Shown in pieces: positions 55,036 to 63,635 of a DNA stretch of 64,000 nt. The stretch is taken from positions 620,001-684,000 of the forward strand of contig CAVZWN010000004.1 in assembly GCA_963779055.1 (NCBI GenBank). Reading direction: 5' to 3'. How positions within the stretch are numbered: the first letter of the stretch is position 1; every line of letters begins with the position of its first letter. The notes beneath the pieces are model-generated. The model was not told the DNA's origin. It searched no databases and saw only the letters and a list, made by a program, of their open reading frames with translations. The position numbers and the translations under genes are program-made. Source of the DNA: Sulfurimicrobium sp963779055. Its GTDB lineage: Bacteria; Pseudomonadota; Gammaproteobacteria; Burkholderiales; Sulfuricellaceae.

Positions 55036-55107
55036 TTGCAAAAATCCTACCCGAAGAAATATAATCGTATGAACATATGATCTCATGATCACGTGTTCAT
55101 ACGATTA
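55036..55107 (+). promoter_or_regulatory. Promoter with overlapping 46-bp palindromic operator
   Basis: TTGCAA (55036-55041) and TATAAT (55060-55065) are separated by 18 bases, a near-ideal sigma-70 promoter. A perfect inverted repeat with 14-base arms, TAATCGTATGAACA (55062-55075) and TGTTCATACGATTA (55094-55107), begins in the -10 box. The 18-base spacer holds a second, smaller dyad TGATC/GATCA. The layout suits repression by a dimeric regulator such as the TetR protein encoded 2.2 kb downstream. Confidence 0.7.
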
Positions 55108-55137
55108 TTATATTATTCACACCCGGGAGATACCTTT

Positions 55138-55725
55138 ATGAAGAAAACACTTTCCATCAGCCTGATGCTGGCTGGCAGCATGCTGCTCAGCGGACACGCA
55201 AGCGCCGAGGCACCAGCCCCCATGCCGGTCGAGATGCAGCAGATGATGAAGACCTACTCTCCAGAACTGCGCCAGAAAGTGATGGCACTGTCTCCCGAAC
55301 TGAAAGGCACCATCCAGAAACTGCACGCCGGACATACCCGCCGCGCCAAGGAAACCAATCTGCGCCAGATCATGCATGAAATTCTGTCCGAGTATCAAAG
55401 CATTGCTTCCGCTCTGGCGACCGACAATGCCGAGCAGGCCGCAGAAGCCGCCCGCCGTCTGGCAAATCACCGTATTCCCAAAGGCGGCCTGCTGGCTTAT
55501 TTCCCCCTGGACAAGGTCAATACCAACGATCTTTCCATACTCCCGACAATGAACGATATCGTCGAAGGTAGCGCGCTGAAACTGGCAGATGCCGCAGACA
55601 AAGGCGACCTGCCCATGGCGGCATCGTATATGAGCGAAATCATGACGGGCTGCGTCGCCTGCCATCAGAAATTCCGTGGTGTACCAGGCAATTCAGCTTA
55701 CCTGACGTCCTCTGCAAGCAAGTAA
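55138..55725 (+). CDS. Exported c-type cytochrome-like protein, single CxxCH
   Basis: 195 residues from ATG at 55138 with GGGAGA upstream. Signal peptide MKKTLSISLMLAGSMLLSGHASA, then a helical body (DNAEQAAEAARRLANHRIP) and a C-terminal haem motif C172-V-A-C175-H176 (MTGCVACHQKFRG). This arrangement resembles cytochrome c' and related four-helix proteins, so a single covalent haem in the periplasm is likely. It is the first gene of the palindrome-controlled cluster. Confidence 0.82.
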   Translation: MKKTLSISLMLAGSMLLSGHASAEAPAPMPVEMQQMMKTYSPELRQKVMALSPELKGTIQKLHAGHTRRAKETNLRQIMHEILSEYQSIASALATDNAEQAAEAARRLANHRIPKGGLLAYFPLDKVNTNDLSILPTMNDIVEGSALKLADAADKGDLPMAASYMSEIMTGCVACHQKFRGVPGNSAYLTSSASK

Positions 55726-55759
55726 CCCAGCCCAAACATATACAATTCGAGGAGAAATA

Positions 55760-56923
55760 ATGATGAAAACAAAAATTATTGTCGGCGCTGTATCCGCAGC
55801 CTTGTTTGCACTGGCGCACAATGCACACGCCACCAATGGCGACCAGATGCTGGGCGTTACCGCCACCCAGTGGGGCATGGGTGGCGCCGTTGTTGCCGCA
55901 CCACAGGACGCGGGAACAATCCTGACCAATCCGGCGGGCCTTGCTGAACTGGGCATCAAGGAAGTACGTTTCGACATGGGCGTGGGCCTGCTCAACCCGC
56001 CACGCAAGGTCAACGGGAAGGACAGCGATTCAGACTACTATCTCATGCCGTCTGGCGCGGTCGCCTTCAACGTCAACGACAGGCTGTTCCTGGGCATGGG
56101 CATGGGCGGCATTTCCGGTAGCGGCGTCGATTTTTCCGACGCATCAATTGCACCCGCGACACATGCCTTCGTCACCACCAAGCAGTCCTTCAAGATCGCC
56201 CCTGGCTTCGGCTACAAGATCAGCGACCAGCTGTCACTCGGCGCCGCGCTCCAGATCGGCTACCAGAGCCTGGCCATATATAACGGCATGTTCCCCGGCG
56301 GCCCCCTCGCCCTGCCCCAGACCCAGGTCTATGGCTACGGCGTGAACGTTGGCATGATCTACAAGGTCAGTGACGCGGTTCAACTGGGCGCAAGCTGGAC
56401 CAGCAAGACCGACATGGACGAGTTCAAGTGGAACACCAACGCCGGCACCTACCGCATGACCATGGACATGCCGCAAACTTTCGCGCTGGGCGCAGCCTTC
56501 AAGCCCATGCCGGGCCTGCTGATCGAGGCGGACGTCAAACATATCGGTTTCAGCGACGTGCTTGACCGCGTCCCCTTCCAGACTCCGGCTGGCGCCAGCA
56601 GCATGAACTTCGGCTGGAGCAACCAGACCGTCTATGCTATCGGGGTGCAGAAGGAGATCAATGACAAGACCACGATTCGTGCCGGTTTCAACTATGGCAA
56701 GTCACCCATCGGCGCAGAGGACGTGGATTCCAACATCGGTTCGCTGGCAATCACCGAAAAACACCTCACGCTGGGCGTGACGCGTAAATTCAGCGACAAG
56801 GCATCCGCCTCGCTCTCCTACGCCCATGCCTTCAGTAACGAAATCACCTCGAACAGCGGGTCTAACAACAAGATCGAACTGGAACAGAACATCGTTAATG
56901 TCCAGCTCAGCTACAAATTTTAA
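55760..56923 (+). CDS. OmpP1/FadL-family outer membrane channel
   Basis: 387 residues with signal peptide (cleavage near AHATNG). N-terminal QWGMGGAVVAAPQDAGTILTNPAGLAELGIKEVRFD matches the FadL hatch region, followed by beta strands such as LSLGAALQIGYQSLAIYNG and a terminal YKF strand end. FadL channels pass long-chain fatty acids, hydrocarbons or aromatic compounds. GAGGAGA lies upstream. Follows the cytochrome-like gene by 34 bases. Confidence 0.88.
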   Translation: MMKTKIIVGAVSAALFALAHNAHATNGDQMLGVTATQWGMGGAVVAAPQDAGTILTNPAGLAELGIKEVRFDMGVGLLNPPRKVNGKDSDSDYYLMPSGAVAFNVNDRLFLGMGMGGISGSGVDFSDASIAPATHAFVTTKQSFKIAPGFGYKISDQLSLGAALQIGYQSLAIYNGMFPGGPLALPQTQVYGYGVNVGMIYKVSDAVQLGASWTSKTDMDEFKWNTNAGTYRMTMDMPQTFALGAAFKPMPGLLIEADVKHIGFSDVLDRVPFQTPAGASSMNFGWSNQTVYAIGVQKEINDKTTIRAGFNYGKSPIGAEDVDSNIGSLAITEKHLTLGVTRKFSDKASASLSYAHAFSNEITSNSGSNNKIELEQNIVNVQLSYKF

Positions 56924-56936
56924 ATAGGAGAGTTTC

Positions 56937-57140
56937 ATGACCGTTGATCGCATTGTGCATCTTGTGGCCGGCCTGATGGTATTACTCAGCGTCGCCCTGG
57001 CCCATTTCTCCAACCCCGCATGGCTGTGGCTGACTGCTTTTGTCGGCGCAAATCTGGCGCAAAGCGGAGTAACCGGCTTCTGCCCGATGGCTTTCATGCT
57101 TAAGAAGTCCGGCGTCAAGGAAGGAAATTGCTGTTCTTGA
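56937..57140 (+). CDS. Small membrane protein, DUF2892 (YgaP-like)
   Basis: 67 residues: NVDRIVHLVAG-type start (MTVDRIVHLVAGLMVLLSVALAH), two membrane helices (about 6-22 and 30-52, with FVGANLAQSGVTGFCPM), and a Cys-containing tail NCCS. DUF2892 proteins often accompany rhodanese or porin genes. Thirteen bases behind the FadL gene and before a terminator, so it belongs to this transcript. Confidence 0.88.
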   Translation: MTVDRIVHLVAGLMVLLSVALAHFSNPAWLWLTAFVGANLAQSGVTGFCPMAFMLKKSGVKEGNCCS

Positions 57141-57165
57141 GTACTGAGCTTAAAAAAGTGTAATC

Positions 57166-57206
57166 GCCCTGCAGCAGGCCAGACGCCTGCTGCAGGGCTT
57201 TTTTTT
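57166..57206 (+). terminator. Rho-independent terminator of the FadL locus
   Basis: A 13-base stem GCCCTGCAGCAGG (57166-57178) pairs perfectly with CCTGCTGCAGGGC (57186-57198) across a 7-base loop, followed by eight T. It closes the three-gene transcript before the TetR gene. Confidence 0.92.
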
Positions 57207-57295
57207 ACAGGTTCAACTCCACGGCAAATGACTGCTGCCATCCAGAAGCCATCTATAATTCACTTGTAATTTTTCTCCCAGGACAGGAAAACACC

Positions 57296-57901
57296 ATGGC
57301 TGCGAAAAAGCGCCAATCTGCAGAAATCCGTCGTCACGACATCATCGAAGCAGCGATGGAACTCATCCGTCACGAAGGGGTATCCAAGCTGACTACGCGC
57401 TCGCTTGCAAAGACAGTCGGCATCGCCCAACCCACGCTGTTCCTGCATTTCGGCAACAAGAGCCACGTTCTGGTGGCACTGGTAGACTCCATCCAGGAGA
57501 GCCTCCAGAAAGAAGTGGCGAGCCTCGGCCTGGAAAAAATGACGCCGCTGGAACGTCTCAAAACAATCATCCGGACTCATCTCGAATTCATCCAGAACCA
57601 GCCGGGCATCCCGCGCCTGCTGTTTTCGGAAGAACTGCAGAGCGGCGACCCTGCATTCCGGGAGCGCATGGATCAACTGGTCATGTTTTTCCTGAAATTC
57701 ATCGCCGGTATAATCAGCGCTGCGCAGGAAGCAGGCGAAATTCGAGCCGACATCATCCCGCAGCAGGCCGCCTGTCTGCTGATCGCTTCGGTGCAAGGCC
57801 TGGCACTGCGCTGGGTGCTCACCAACGGGGAACGTTTTGCCCTGTCCGAACAGTCAGATATTGTTACCAGCACCCTGCTCGAAGGCTGGACACCGCGTTA
57901 A
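57296..57901 (+). CDS. TetR/AcrR-family transcriptional regulator
   Basis: 201 residues. N-terminal HTH DIIEAAMELIRHEGVSKLTTRSLAKTVGIAQPTLFLHFGNKSHVLVALVDSIQ (about 13-65), then an all-helical ligand domain. The nearest candidate target is the palindrome at 55062-55107. It overlaps the clsB-like gene by four bases tail to tail. Ligand unknown; fatty acid or hydrocarbon sensing would fit the FadL partner, but that is inference. Confidence 0.92.
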   Translation: MAAKKRQSAEIRRHDIIEAAMELIRHEGVSKLTTRSLAKTVGIAQPTLFLHFGNKSHVLVALVDSIQESLQKEVASLGLEKMTPLERLKTIIRTHLEFIQNQPGIPRLLFSEELQSGDPAFRERMDQLVMFFLKFIAGIISAAQEAGEIRADIIPQQAACLLIASVQGLALRWVLTNGERFALSEQSDIVTSTLLEGWTPR

Positions 57902-59049
57902 TCCCTGCGCCCGTACCCCGCCAAACCCATCAGCAAACGCACCCCGCCATAACTCAGCCAGGACATCAGGCGCAGGTATTGCGGCTGTTTTTTCCAGCTT
58001 TCATAGGTCACAACCCGCGATCCCTCAGCCATCGAACGCGCCAGGCTGACCGCCAGTTCCGTTGCAAAACCGTCATCATCCACGATCACATTCGCCTCAC
58101 GCGACAACAGCAAGCTGAACGGATCAATGTTGGACGAGCCCACCGTGGCCCAATGGTGGTCGATCACCGCCACCTTGGCATGCATGAAGCTGCGGTGGTA
58201 TTCGTAGATTTCGATTCCGGCATCCAGAAAAATGCCGTACAGGGCGCGCGTCGCATAGTGCAACAACAGGTATTCAACCCGCCCCTGCAACAACAGGGTC
58301 ACTTTCACGCCGCGTTTTGCGGCAGCGATCAATGCCTGGCGAAAAGAGCGGCCCGGAAGAAAATAGGCATTGGCGATAATCACCTCGGAGCTGGCCTGAT
58401 TGATCGCATCCAGATAAGCCTCCTCGATATCGCGCCGGTGGCCGATATTATCGCGGATCACTAAAGCCGCGCTCACCCCGTCCGGAAACGGCAAAACCAG
58501 CGGATCGCGCTGCTGGCGGCGACGGCGGCGTTTCAACTGGGACCAGGCCACCAGCCCCCACAGCTTTCTTGCCGCCTCATGCACTGGCTGCACCAGCGGC
58601 CCCTCCACCGCCACGGCATAATCGTAGCGCGGCGGCGTTTGGCCCGGCGTATCCATATCATCGATGATGTTGATCCCGCCGACGAAAGCGAGGCGGTTGT
58701 CCATCACGGCCATCTTGCGATGCAGGCGGCGGTAGCTGCTGCGCCGGAGCTTGGCCAGCATGGGGCGGTAAATCAGCACCTGCACCCCGGCGGAGCGCAT
58801 GTCGTCAATCACATCGCGCGGCAGGTCCTTCGCGCCATAACCATCGAGCAGCAGGTGCGTGGTGACGCCGCGCCGCGCCGCGCGCTTCAGCGCTGCGGCG
58901 ATCTGCTGCCCGGTGCTGTCATGTTCGAAAATGTAGGTTTCCAGATAGATTTCCCGCACCGCGCGATCAATCGCCATTTCCAGTGCGGGAAAATAGTCCG
59001 CGCCGTTATACAGCAGGGTAATGCGATTGCCATCGACAAACGGGATCAT
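57898..59049 (-). CDS. clsB: Cardiolipin synthase B-like phospholipase D family protein
   Basis: 383 residues from ATG at 59049 (MIPFVDGNRITLLYNGADYFPAL), overlapping the upstream stop. Two HKD motifs: HRKMAVMDNRLAFVGGIN and HAKVAVIDHHWATVGSSNID. Family members join phosphatidylglycerol or phosphatidylethanolamine to make cardiolipin. Order with the phosphatase-fold gene upstream matches ybhP-clsB of E. coli. Confidence 0.9.
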   Translation of the reverse strand: MIPFVDGNRITLLYNGADYFPALEMAIDRAVREIYLETYIFEHDSTGQQIAAALKRAARRGVTTHLLLDGYGAKDLPRDVIDDMRSAGVQVLIYRPMLAKLRRSSYRRLHRKMAVMDNRLAFVGGINIIDDMDTPGQTPPRYDYAVAVEGPLVQPVHEAARKLWGLVAWSQLKRRRRRQQRDPLVLPFPDGVSAALVIRDNIGHRRDIEEAYLDAINQASSEVIIANAYFLPGRSFRQALIAAAKRGVKVTLLLQGRVEYLLLHYATRALYGIFLDAGIEIYEYHRSFMHAKVAVIDHHWATVGSSNIDPFSLLLSREANVIVDDDGFATELAVSLARSMAEGSRVVTYESWKKQPQYLRLMSWLSYGGVRLLMGLAGYGRRD

Positions 59050-59828
59050 GCGAGGGTAAGGGTGGCGGACAGGGGAGCATGGTCTGAAATCCTCGACCAC
59101 GGACGGCCAAAATGCACCTGGGCGGTTTTGACTTTCAAGCCCCGGACATAGATGCGATCAAGGCGAAGAACCGGAACCGACGCCGGATAGCTGCGCGCCG
59201 GCCGGCCATGCACCTGCTCGAAAGCCTCCTTCAGATGCAGCTCGTGCATCAGGAAGCGGCAGGCCTCGATGCGCCAGTCGTTGAAATCCCCGGCGATGAT
59301 AAGCGGCTCATGCGGCGGGACCATGCGCTTGATGTGATCACTCAGCGCATGCAACTGTTTCCTGCGCCAGCGCGCAAACAGGCCGAGGTGCACACAGACG
59401 CAATGCAGCTTGTGTTCCCAGCCGGGAATCCGGATTTCACTATGCAGCAGCCCGCGCTGCTCGGACCGGTGAGCGGATATATCGACATTCTCCCAGCGCA
59501 CGATGGGGAAACGGCTCAGAAGCGCATTGCCGTGATGCCCCTCGGGATAAACTGCGTTCTTGCCATAGGCATAGTCGTGCCAGATCGAATCGGCGAGAAA
59601 CTCGTACTGCGATTCGTCCGGCCAGTTCTCGTGATTCTCCGCATGAACATGATGCTCCCCCTGCACTTCCTGCAGGAATACCACATCGGCCTGCATGCAG
59701 CGCAGACGGTCGCGCAGCTCGTGCATCACCATGCGCTGGTTGAACTGCGAAAATCCCTTGTGGATGTTATAGGTCGCGATATGCAAGGTATGGACATCGC
59801 TACCCGGCAGGGCCTCTTGTAGGGCCAT
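59046..59828 (-). CDS. Endonuclease/exonuclease/phosphatase family protein (YbhP-like)
   Basis: 260 residues with the DNase I-like fold: ATYNIHKGFSQ, DVVFLQEVQGEHH, PLIIAGDFNDWR and SRISDHAPLSATL, carrying the expected Asn, Glu, Asp and His positions. The neighbour clsB starts inside its stop (ATGA). In E. coli the ybhP product has no established substrate. Start at 59828 (MALQEALPG). Confidence 0.88.
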   Translation of the reverse strand: MALQEALPGSDVHTLHIATYNIHKGFSQFNQRMVMHELRDRLRCMQADVVFLQEVQGEHHVHAENHENWPDESQYEFLADSIWHDYAYGKNAVYPEGHHGNALLSRFPIVRWENVDISAHRSEQRGLLHSEIRIPGWEHKLHCVCVHLGLFARWRRKQLHALSDHIKRMVPPHEPLIIAGDFNDWRIEACRFLMHELHLKEAFEQVHGRPARSYPASVPVLRLDRIYVRGLKVKTAQVHFGRPWSRISDHAPLSATLTLA

Positions 59829-59904
59829 AATAAACTCGATATCCGGTTTGATTAGCTCAATCTTAAACCAGTTATCCAGGGCGTGTTAACACTAATATCA
59901 CGCT

Positions 59905-60507
59905 CTAGGCAGGATTCATCTTTTGCCATACCAGCGTGCGGTTGTTCGCGGGCATCGCAATATCCCGCTGCAATGCGAGGCCCTGCAGACGCGCCAACTG
60001 GTCCAGCGCCTCGAAATCCCGCACCCCGCTCTCCGGATCGCGGCCCTTGAGCCAGACATCGAAGCGCGCATTGCTTTCCGAGGTGAAATTCCCGCCATAA
60101 TTGAACGGGCCATACAAACACAGGATTCCGCCCGGCGCCAGCACCCGGCCGATACCGGAAAACATGCGCTCCACCGCCGGCCAGGAAATGATGTGCACGG
60201 TATTGGCACTGAAGATGGCGTCGACCGTGGAGGCGAGCGACCATGCCTCGTCATTCAGGTCAACGGCCAGCGGCGGCAGCACGTTGGGCAGCCCGGCTTC
60301 ATCCAGCCAGGCCTGGATGCCTGCATGGTTTCCGGGCAGCTCGCTGGTCTGCCAGCTCAGGTGGGGCAGCGCCTGGCCGAAATACACCGCATGCTGCCCG
60401 GTGCCGCTGGCGATTTCGAGCACCTGGCGGCGATCGGCAAAAACTTCCCGCAATACGGCGAGGATAGGGTCACGGTTCTGCTCACAGGATTCGGCGTAAG
60501 GTTTCAT
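59905..60507 (-). CDS. DUF938 SAM-dependent methyltransferase
   Basis: 200 residues from ATG at 60507 (MKPYAESCEQNRDPILAVLREVF). SAM motif VLEIASGTGQHAVYFGQALPHLSWQTSE, DAIFSANTVHIISWPAVERMFSGIGRVLAPGGILCLYGPFNYGGNFTSESNARFD and the final NNRTLVWQK are the DUF938 pattern. Substrate unknown. The frame continues upstream of 60507 but enters a repeat element, so that part is not coding. Confidence 0.88.
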   Translation of the reverse strand: MKPYAESCEQNRDPILAVLREVFADRRQVLEIASGTGQHAVYFGQALPHLSWQTSELPGNHAGIQAWLDEAGLPNVLPPLAVDLNDEAWSLASTVDAIFSANTVHIISWPAVERMFSGIGRVLAPGGILCLYGPFNYGGNFTSESNARFDVWLKGRDPESGVRDFEALDQLARLQGLALQRDIAMPANNRTLVWQKMNPA

Positions 60508-60542
60508 GGTATCGATTGGTCGCTCGTTATTAAAAATGCCGG

Positions 60543-60667
60543 AACCGCAAAGACGCGAAGGCGCGAAGAAAAAACCAGCATATCCATTTTCTCCGGCACG
60601 TAAGCGCGGCGGCAGTCGATTGTATTGAGTTTCGCGACTCCCTCTGCGCCTTCGCGTCTTTGCGGTT
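60543..60667. repeat. Inverted repeat with perfect 22-base arms
   Basis: The left arm (60543-60564) begins AACCGCAAAGACGCGAAG and the right arm (60646-60667) ends CTTCGCGTCTTTGCGGTT; the arms match base for base over 22 positions and are separated by 81 bases with no gene. This AACCGCAAAGACGCGAAG class of palindrome is common in environmental proteobacterial genomes. It sits between selO and the DUF938 gene. Confidence 0.85.
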
Positions 60668-60682
60668 ATAGACTTGTCCTTA

Positions 60683-62152
60683 TCAGGATGAACAGCTGAC
60701 CTCAATATGCTGCGCCCAGTCGGGCGGCAGGGCGGCATAGCTTTCCATCTCGGGCTGCTCGTCAAATGGGCGTTTTAGCAGCTTCAGCAAGCGTTCCACT
60801 TCGGAAAAATCGCGCGATTCTTCGGCCTTGCGAATGGCGACCTGGGCCAGGTAGTTGCGCAGGATGTATTTCGGGTTGACGCTATCCATGCGCCACTTGC
60901 GCTCGGCATCCAGGCTCTGCTCCATTTGCAGCCGTGTGCGGTAGGTTTCGGCCCAGTCATCGAACATGGCGCGGTTGATGAACTGGTCACGCAGTTTTGC
61001 ATTATCCGCGCCCGACGCGGAATTGAAATACCCCAGGCTGCGGAACAGGCGGGTGTAATCGACCTGGCTGGCATGCATGATTTCCAGCAGGCCGCCGACC
61101 AGCGCTTCATCGTCCGGACCGGCGCTTGCCAGCCCGAGCTTGCCGCGCATCAATTCCAGGTAATGGGCTGAAAAAATGGACTCATAGCGCTCCAGCGCCG
61201 CATTGGCATCCCCCACCGAAATGATCGGCGTAAGTGCCTGCGCAAGGCAGGCAAGATTCCACAGGCCGATGTGCGGCTGCTGGTCGAAGGCGTAGCGCCC
61301 TTCATGGTCGGAGTGATTGCACACATAAGCCGGATTGTAACTATCCATGAAGCCGAACGGGCCGTAGTCGAAAGTCAGCCCGAGGATGGACATGTTGTCG
61401 GTATTCATCACTCCGTGGGAAAAACCCACCGCCTGCCATTTCGCCATCAGCCTGGCGGTGCGGGCGACCACTTCATTAAGGAAGCGCGGATACTTGTCCG
61501 GCGCCCCGGCGAGACGCGGGAAGTGGCGGGCAATGACATAATCCGCCAGTTGCTCGATGGGCTCTTTCTGGTTGCGATAGTAAAACACCTCGAATGAGCC
61601 GAAGCGCACGTGCGAGGGTGCCATGCGCGTCACCACGGCGGCGCTTTCGATGGATTCGCGATACACCTCCTGGTCGCTGCCGACGATGCACAGTGCACGC
61701 GTGGTCGGGATGCCAAGACCGTGCATGGCCTCCGAGCAGAGATATTCCCGGATGCTGGAACGCAGCACCGCGCGCCCGTCGCCGCTGCGCGAATAAGGCG
61801 TGGCGCCGGCACCCTTGAGCTGGATCTCCCACCCCTCCCCGGCCCGGTTTTTCACCTCGCCCAGCATAATGGCACGCCCGTCACCCAGTTGCTGAACATA
61901 ATGGCCGAACTGGTGGCCGGCATAGAGCATGGCCAGCGGCTCGCTGCCCGGGAGAAGGCGGTTGCCGGTGAAATGCTCGGCAAAATCGGCGCGCACCGCT
62001 TCGCTGTGATCCATGTCGATCAGCCGGGCCGCATCGGCATTGAAGCTCACCAGATAGGGAGCGGACAAGGGCGTCGGATCGAGCCGGCTATGGAAGGTCT
62101 CCGGCAACCGTGCAAAGCTGTTTTCGAAATTGAGTTGATCCAGTTTTTTCAT
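60683..62152 (-). CDS. selO: Protein adenylyltransferase SelO (YdiU)
   Basis: 489-residue pseudokinase-fold enzyme that transfers AMP to proteins. Motifs: FARLPETFHSRLDPTPLSAPYLVSFN start, MLYAGHQFGHYVQQLGDGRAIMLGEV, GWEIQLKGAGATPYSRSGDGRAVLRSSIREYLCSEAMHGLGIPTTRAL, and QAVGFSHGVMNTDNMSILGLTFDYGPFGFMDSYNPAYVCNHSD, with the conserved Asn-Asp metal pair. The tail carries no selenocysteine codon near the end (ends VSCSS). Complete. Confidence 0.95.
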   Translation of the reverse strand: MKKLDQLNFENSFARLPETFHSRLDPTPLSAPYLVSFNADAARLIDMDHSEAVRADFAEHFTGNRLLPGSEPLAMLYAGHQFGHYVQQLGDGRAIMLGEVKNRAGEGWEIQLKGAGATPYSRSGDGRAVLRSSIREYLCSEAMHGLGIPTTRALCIVGSDQEVYRESIESAAVVTRMAPSHVRFGSFEVFYYRNQKEPIEQLADYVIARHFPRLAGAPDKYPRFLNEVVARTARLMAKWQAVGFSHGVMNTDNMSILGLTFDYGPFGFMDSYNPAYVCNHSDHEGRYAFDQQPHIGLWNLACLAQALTPIISVGDANAALERYESIFSAHYLELMRGKLGLASAGPDDEALVGGLLEIMHASQVDYTRLFRSLGYFNSASGADNAKLRDQFINRAMFDDWAETYRTRLQMEQSLDAERKWRMDSVNPKYILRNYLAQVAIRKAEESRDFSEVERLLKLLKRPFDEQPEMESYAALPPDWAQHIEVSCSS

Positions 62153-62205
62153 GGAAATTCTTTAAATTCAGGGAAAGCGAATAGACAAAGGATTGAACGT
62201 CAACG

Positions 62206-62281
62206 GCAACCCCCCTCGGTCCCCCCTTGTCAGGGGGGAAGTCGGCTCCTCCCCTGACAAGGGGAGGTCGGGAGGGGTTGC
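62206..62281. repeat. C/G-rich palindromic repeat
   Basis: Outer arms GCAACCCC (62206) and GGGGTTGC (to 62281) enclose two nested hairpins, one CCCCCCTTGTCAGGGGGG (62221-62238) and one with CCCCTGACAAGGGG. The halves are mirror copies of CTTGTCAGGGG. Such repeats occur in many copies in some proteobacteria. It lies between selO and the acetyltransferase gene. Confidence 0.8.
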
Positions 62282-62388
62282 TTTTCTCCATAGCCAAAAA
62301 CCATGGCTGCTGGATTATACCTTACTGATTTAGTAAACTATGTCCGATTCGGCTAGAATCAAGTCTCGCTACCATTGGTTGAACAAAA

Positions 62389-63531
62389 TTGCCGCAAACG
62401 CCCATCCTTCGCATCATCGAGACCATCAGCAAAATTCCCGCACCACAGTGGAACGCGCTGGCCGGCAGCGACCCTTTTCTCTCGCACGCCTTTCTCTGTG
62501 CACTGCAGGAGAGCGGCTGCGCCACGCCTGAGACCGGCTGGCGCGCGCAGTTCCTGACGCTGTGGCAGGCTGACACGCTGGTCGGCGCCATGCCGCTTTA
62601 CCTCAAAACCCACTCATGGGGCGAGTTCGTGTTCGACTGGGCTTGGGCCGAGGCCTACCAGCGCGCGGGCCTGGCGTACTACCCCAAGCTGCTGTGCGCC
62701 GTGCCGTTCACGCCGGTGACCGGGCTGCGGCTGCTGGCGCCCACGCCGGAACTGCGTGCCGCCTTGCTGAACGCCGCCCTGCAACTGGCGCAGGAAATGG
62801 GTGTCTCCTCGCTGCACTGCCTGTTTCCGCCCGAAAGCCAGGCACAGGAAATGCAGCAGCAAGGCATGATGCTGCGCCGTGGCGTGCAGTTCCACTGGCG
62901 CAACCCGGGCTATGCTGATTTTGACGCCTATCTCGCCGGCATGAGCCACGACAAGCGCAAGCGCATCCGGCAGGAGCGGCGTAAGGTAAAAGAGGCAGGC
63001 ATCACGTTCGAGCGCCTGAGCGGAACCGGCATTACCGCTGCCCACTGGGAATTTTTCAATCGCTGCTACGTCAACACCCACCTGCAATACAACTCGCCGC
63101 AAGCGCTGAATCTGGATTTCTTCCACCACATCGGCGCGAGCATGGCGGACAACATCCTGCTCGTCGTCGCCCTGCGTGACGGCCAGCCCATCGCCAGCGC
63201 ACTCAACTTCTACAGCCAGGATGCACTCTACGGGCGCTCCTGGGGCGCGCTGGAATACCACCCCGGCCTGCACTTCGAAGCCTGTTACTACCAGGCCATT
63301 GAATTTTGTATCGAACGCAAGATCCCGCTCTTCGAGGGCGGGGCGCAGGGCGAGCACAAACTGTCGCGAGGCTTCCTGCCCGAAACCACCTGGTCGGCGC
63401 ACTGGCTGGCCCACCCCCGCTTTTCACAGGCAGTGGATGATTTTCTGGAGCGCGAAACGCGCGGCATGCGCTTCTACATGGACGAACTTAACGAGAGAAG
63501 CCCTTTCAAACAGGCGGGGAAAGGCGATTAA
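62389..63531 (+). CDS. GNAT/FemAB-like N-acyltransferase (DUF482, peptidogalycan family)
   Basis: 380 residues from TTG at 62389 (MPQTPILRIIETISKIPAPQWNALAGSDPFLSHAFLCALQESG). Motifs WRNPGYADFDAYLAGMSHDKRKRIRQERRKVKEAG, YVNTHLQYNSPQALNLDFF and SWGALEYHPGLHFEACYYQAIEFCIERKIPLFEGGAQGEHKLSRGF define this family. The reaction is not established; acyl or aminoacyl transfer is inferred from the fold. Weak ribosome site; later Met residues are too far in to be likely starts. Confidence 0.88.
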   Translation: MPQTPILRIIETISKIPAPQWNALAGSDPFLSHAFLCALQESGCATPETGWRAQFLTLWQADTLVGAMPLYLKTHSWGEFVFDWAWAEAYQRAGLAYYPKLLCAVPFTPVTGLRLLAPTPELRAALLNAALQLAQEMGVSSLHCLFPPESQAQEMQQQGMMLRRGVQFHWRNPGYADFDAYLAGMSHDKRKRIRQERRKVKEAGITFERLSGTGITAAHWEFFNRCYVNTHLQYNSPQALNLDFFHHIGASMADNILLVVALRDGQPIASALNFYSQDALYGRSWGALEYHPGLHFEACYYQAIEFCIERKIPLFEGGAQGEHKLSRGFLPETTWSAHWLAHPRFSQAVDDFLERETRGMRFYMDELNERSPFKQAGKGD

Positions 63532-63606
63532 CCACGGAGAACACGGAGGACACAAAGAAAAGCTATTCGGTGTTTACACTCCGTGTTCTCCGTGCCCTCC
63601 GTGGTT
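63530..63606. repeat. Imperfect inverted repeat of CCACGGAGAACACGGAG type
   Basis: Left arm AACCACGGAGAACACGGAG starts at 63530, overlapping the stop of the acetyltransferase gene; right arm CTCCGTGTTCTCCGTGCCC continues to CTCCGTGGTT ending at 63606. It is a variant of the repeat at 52131-52262 (A replaced by G in several places). It separates the acetyltransferase gene from msrB. Confidence 0.8.
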
Positions 63607-63635
63607 CAAAATGAAGTATTTTGGGAGATAAAACC

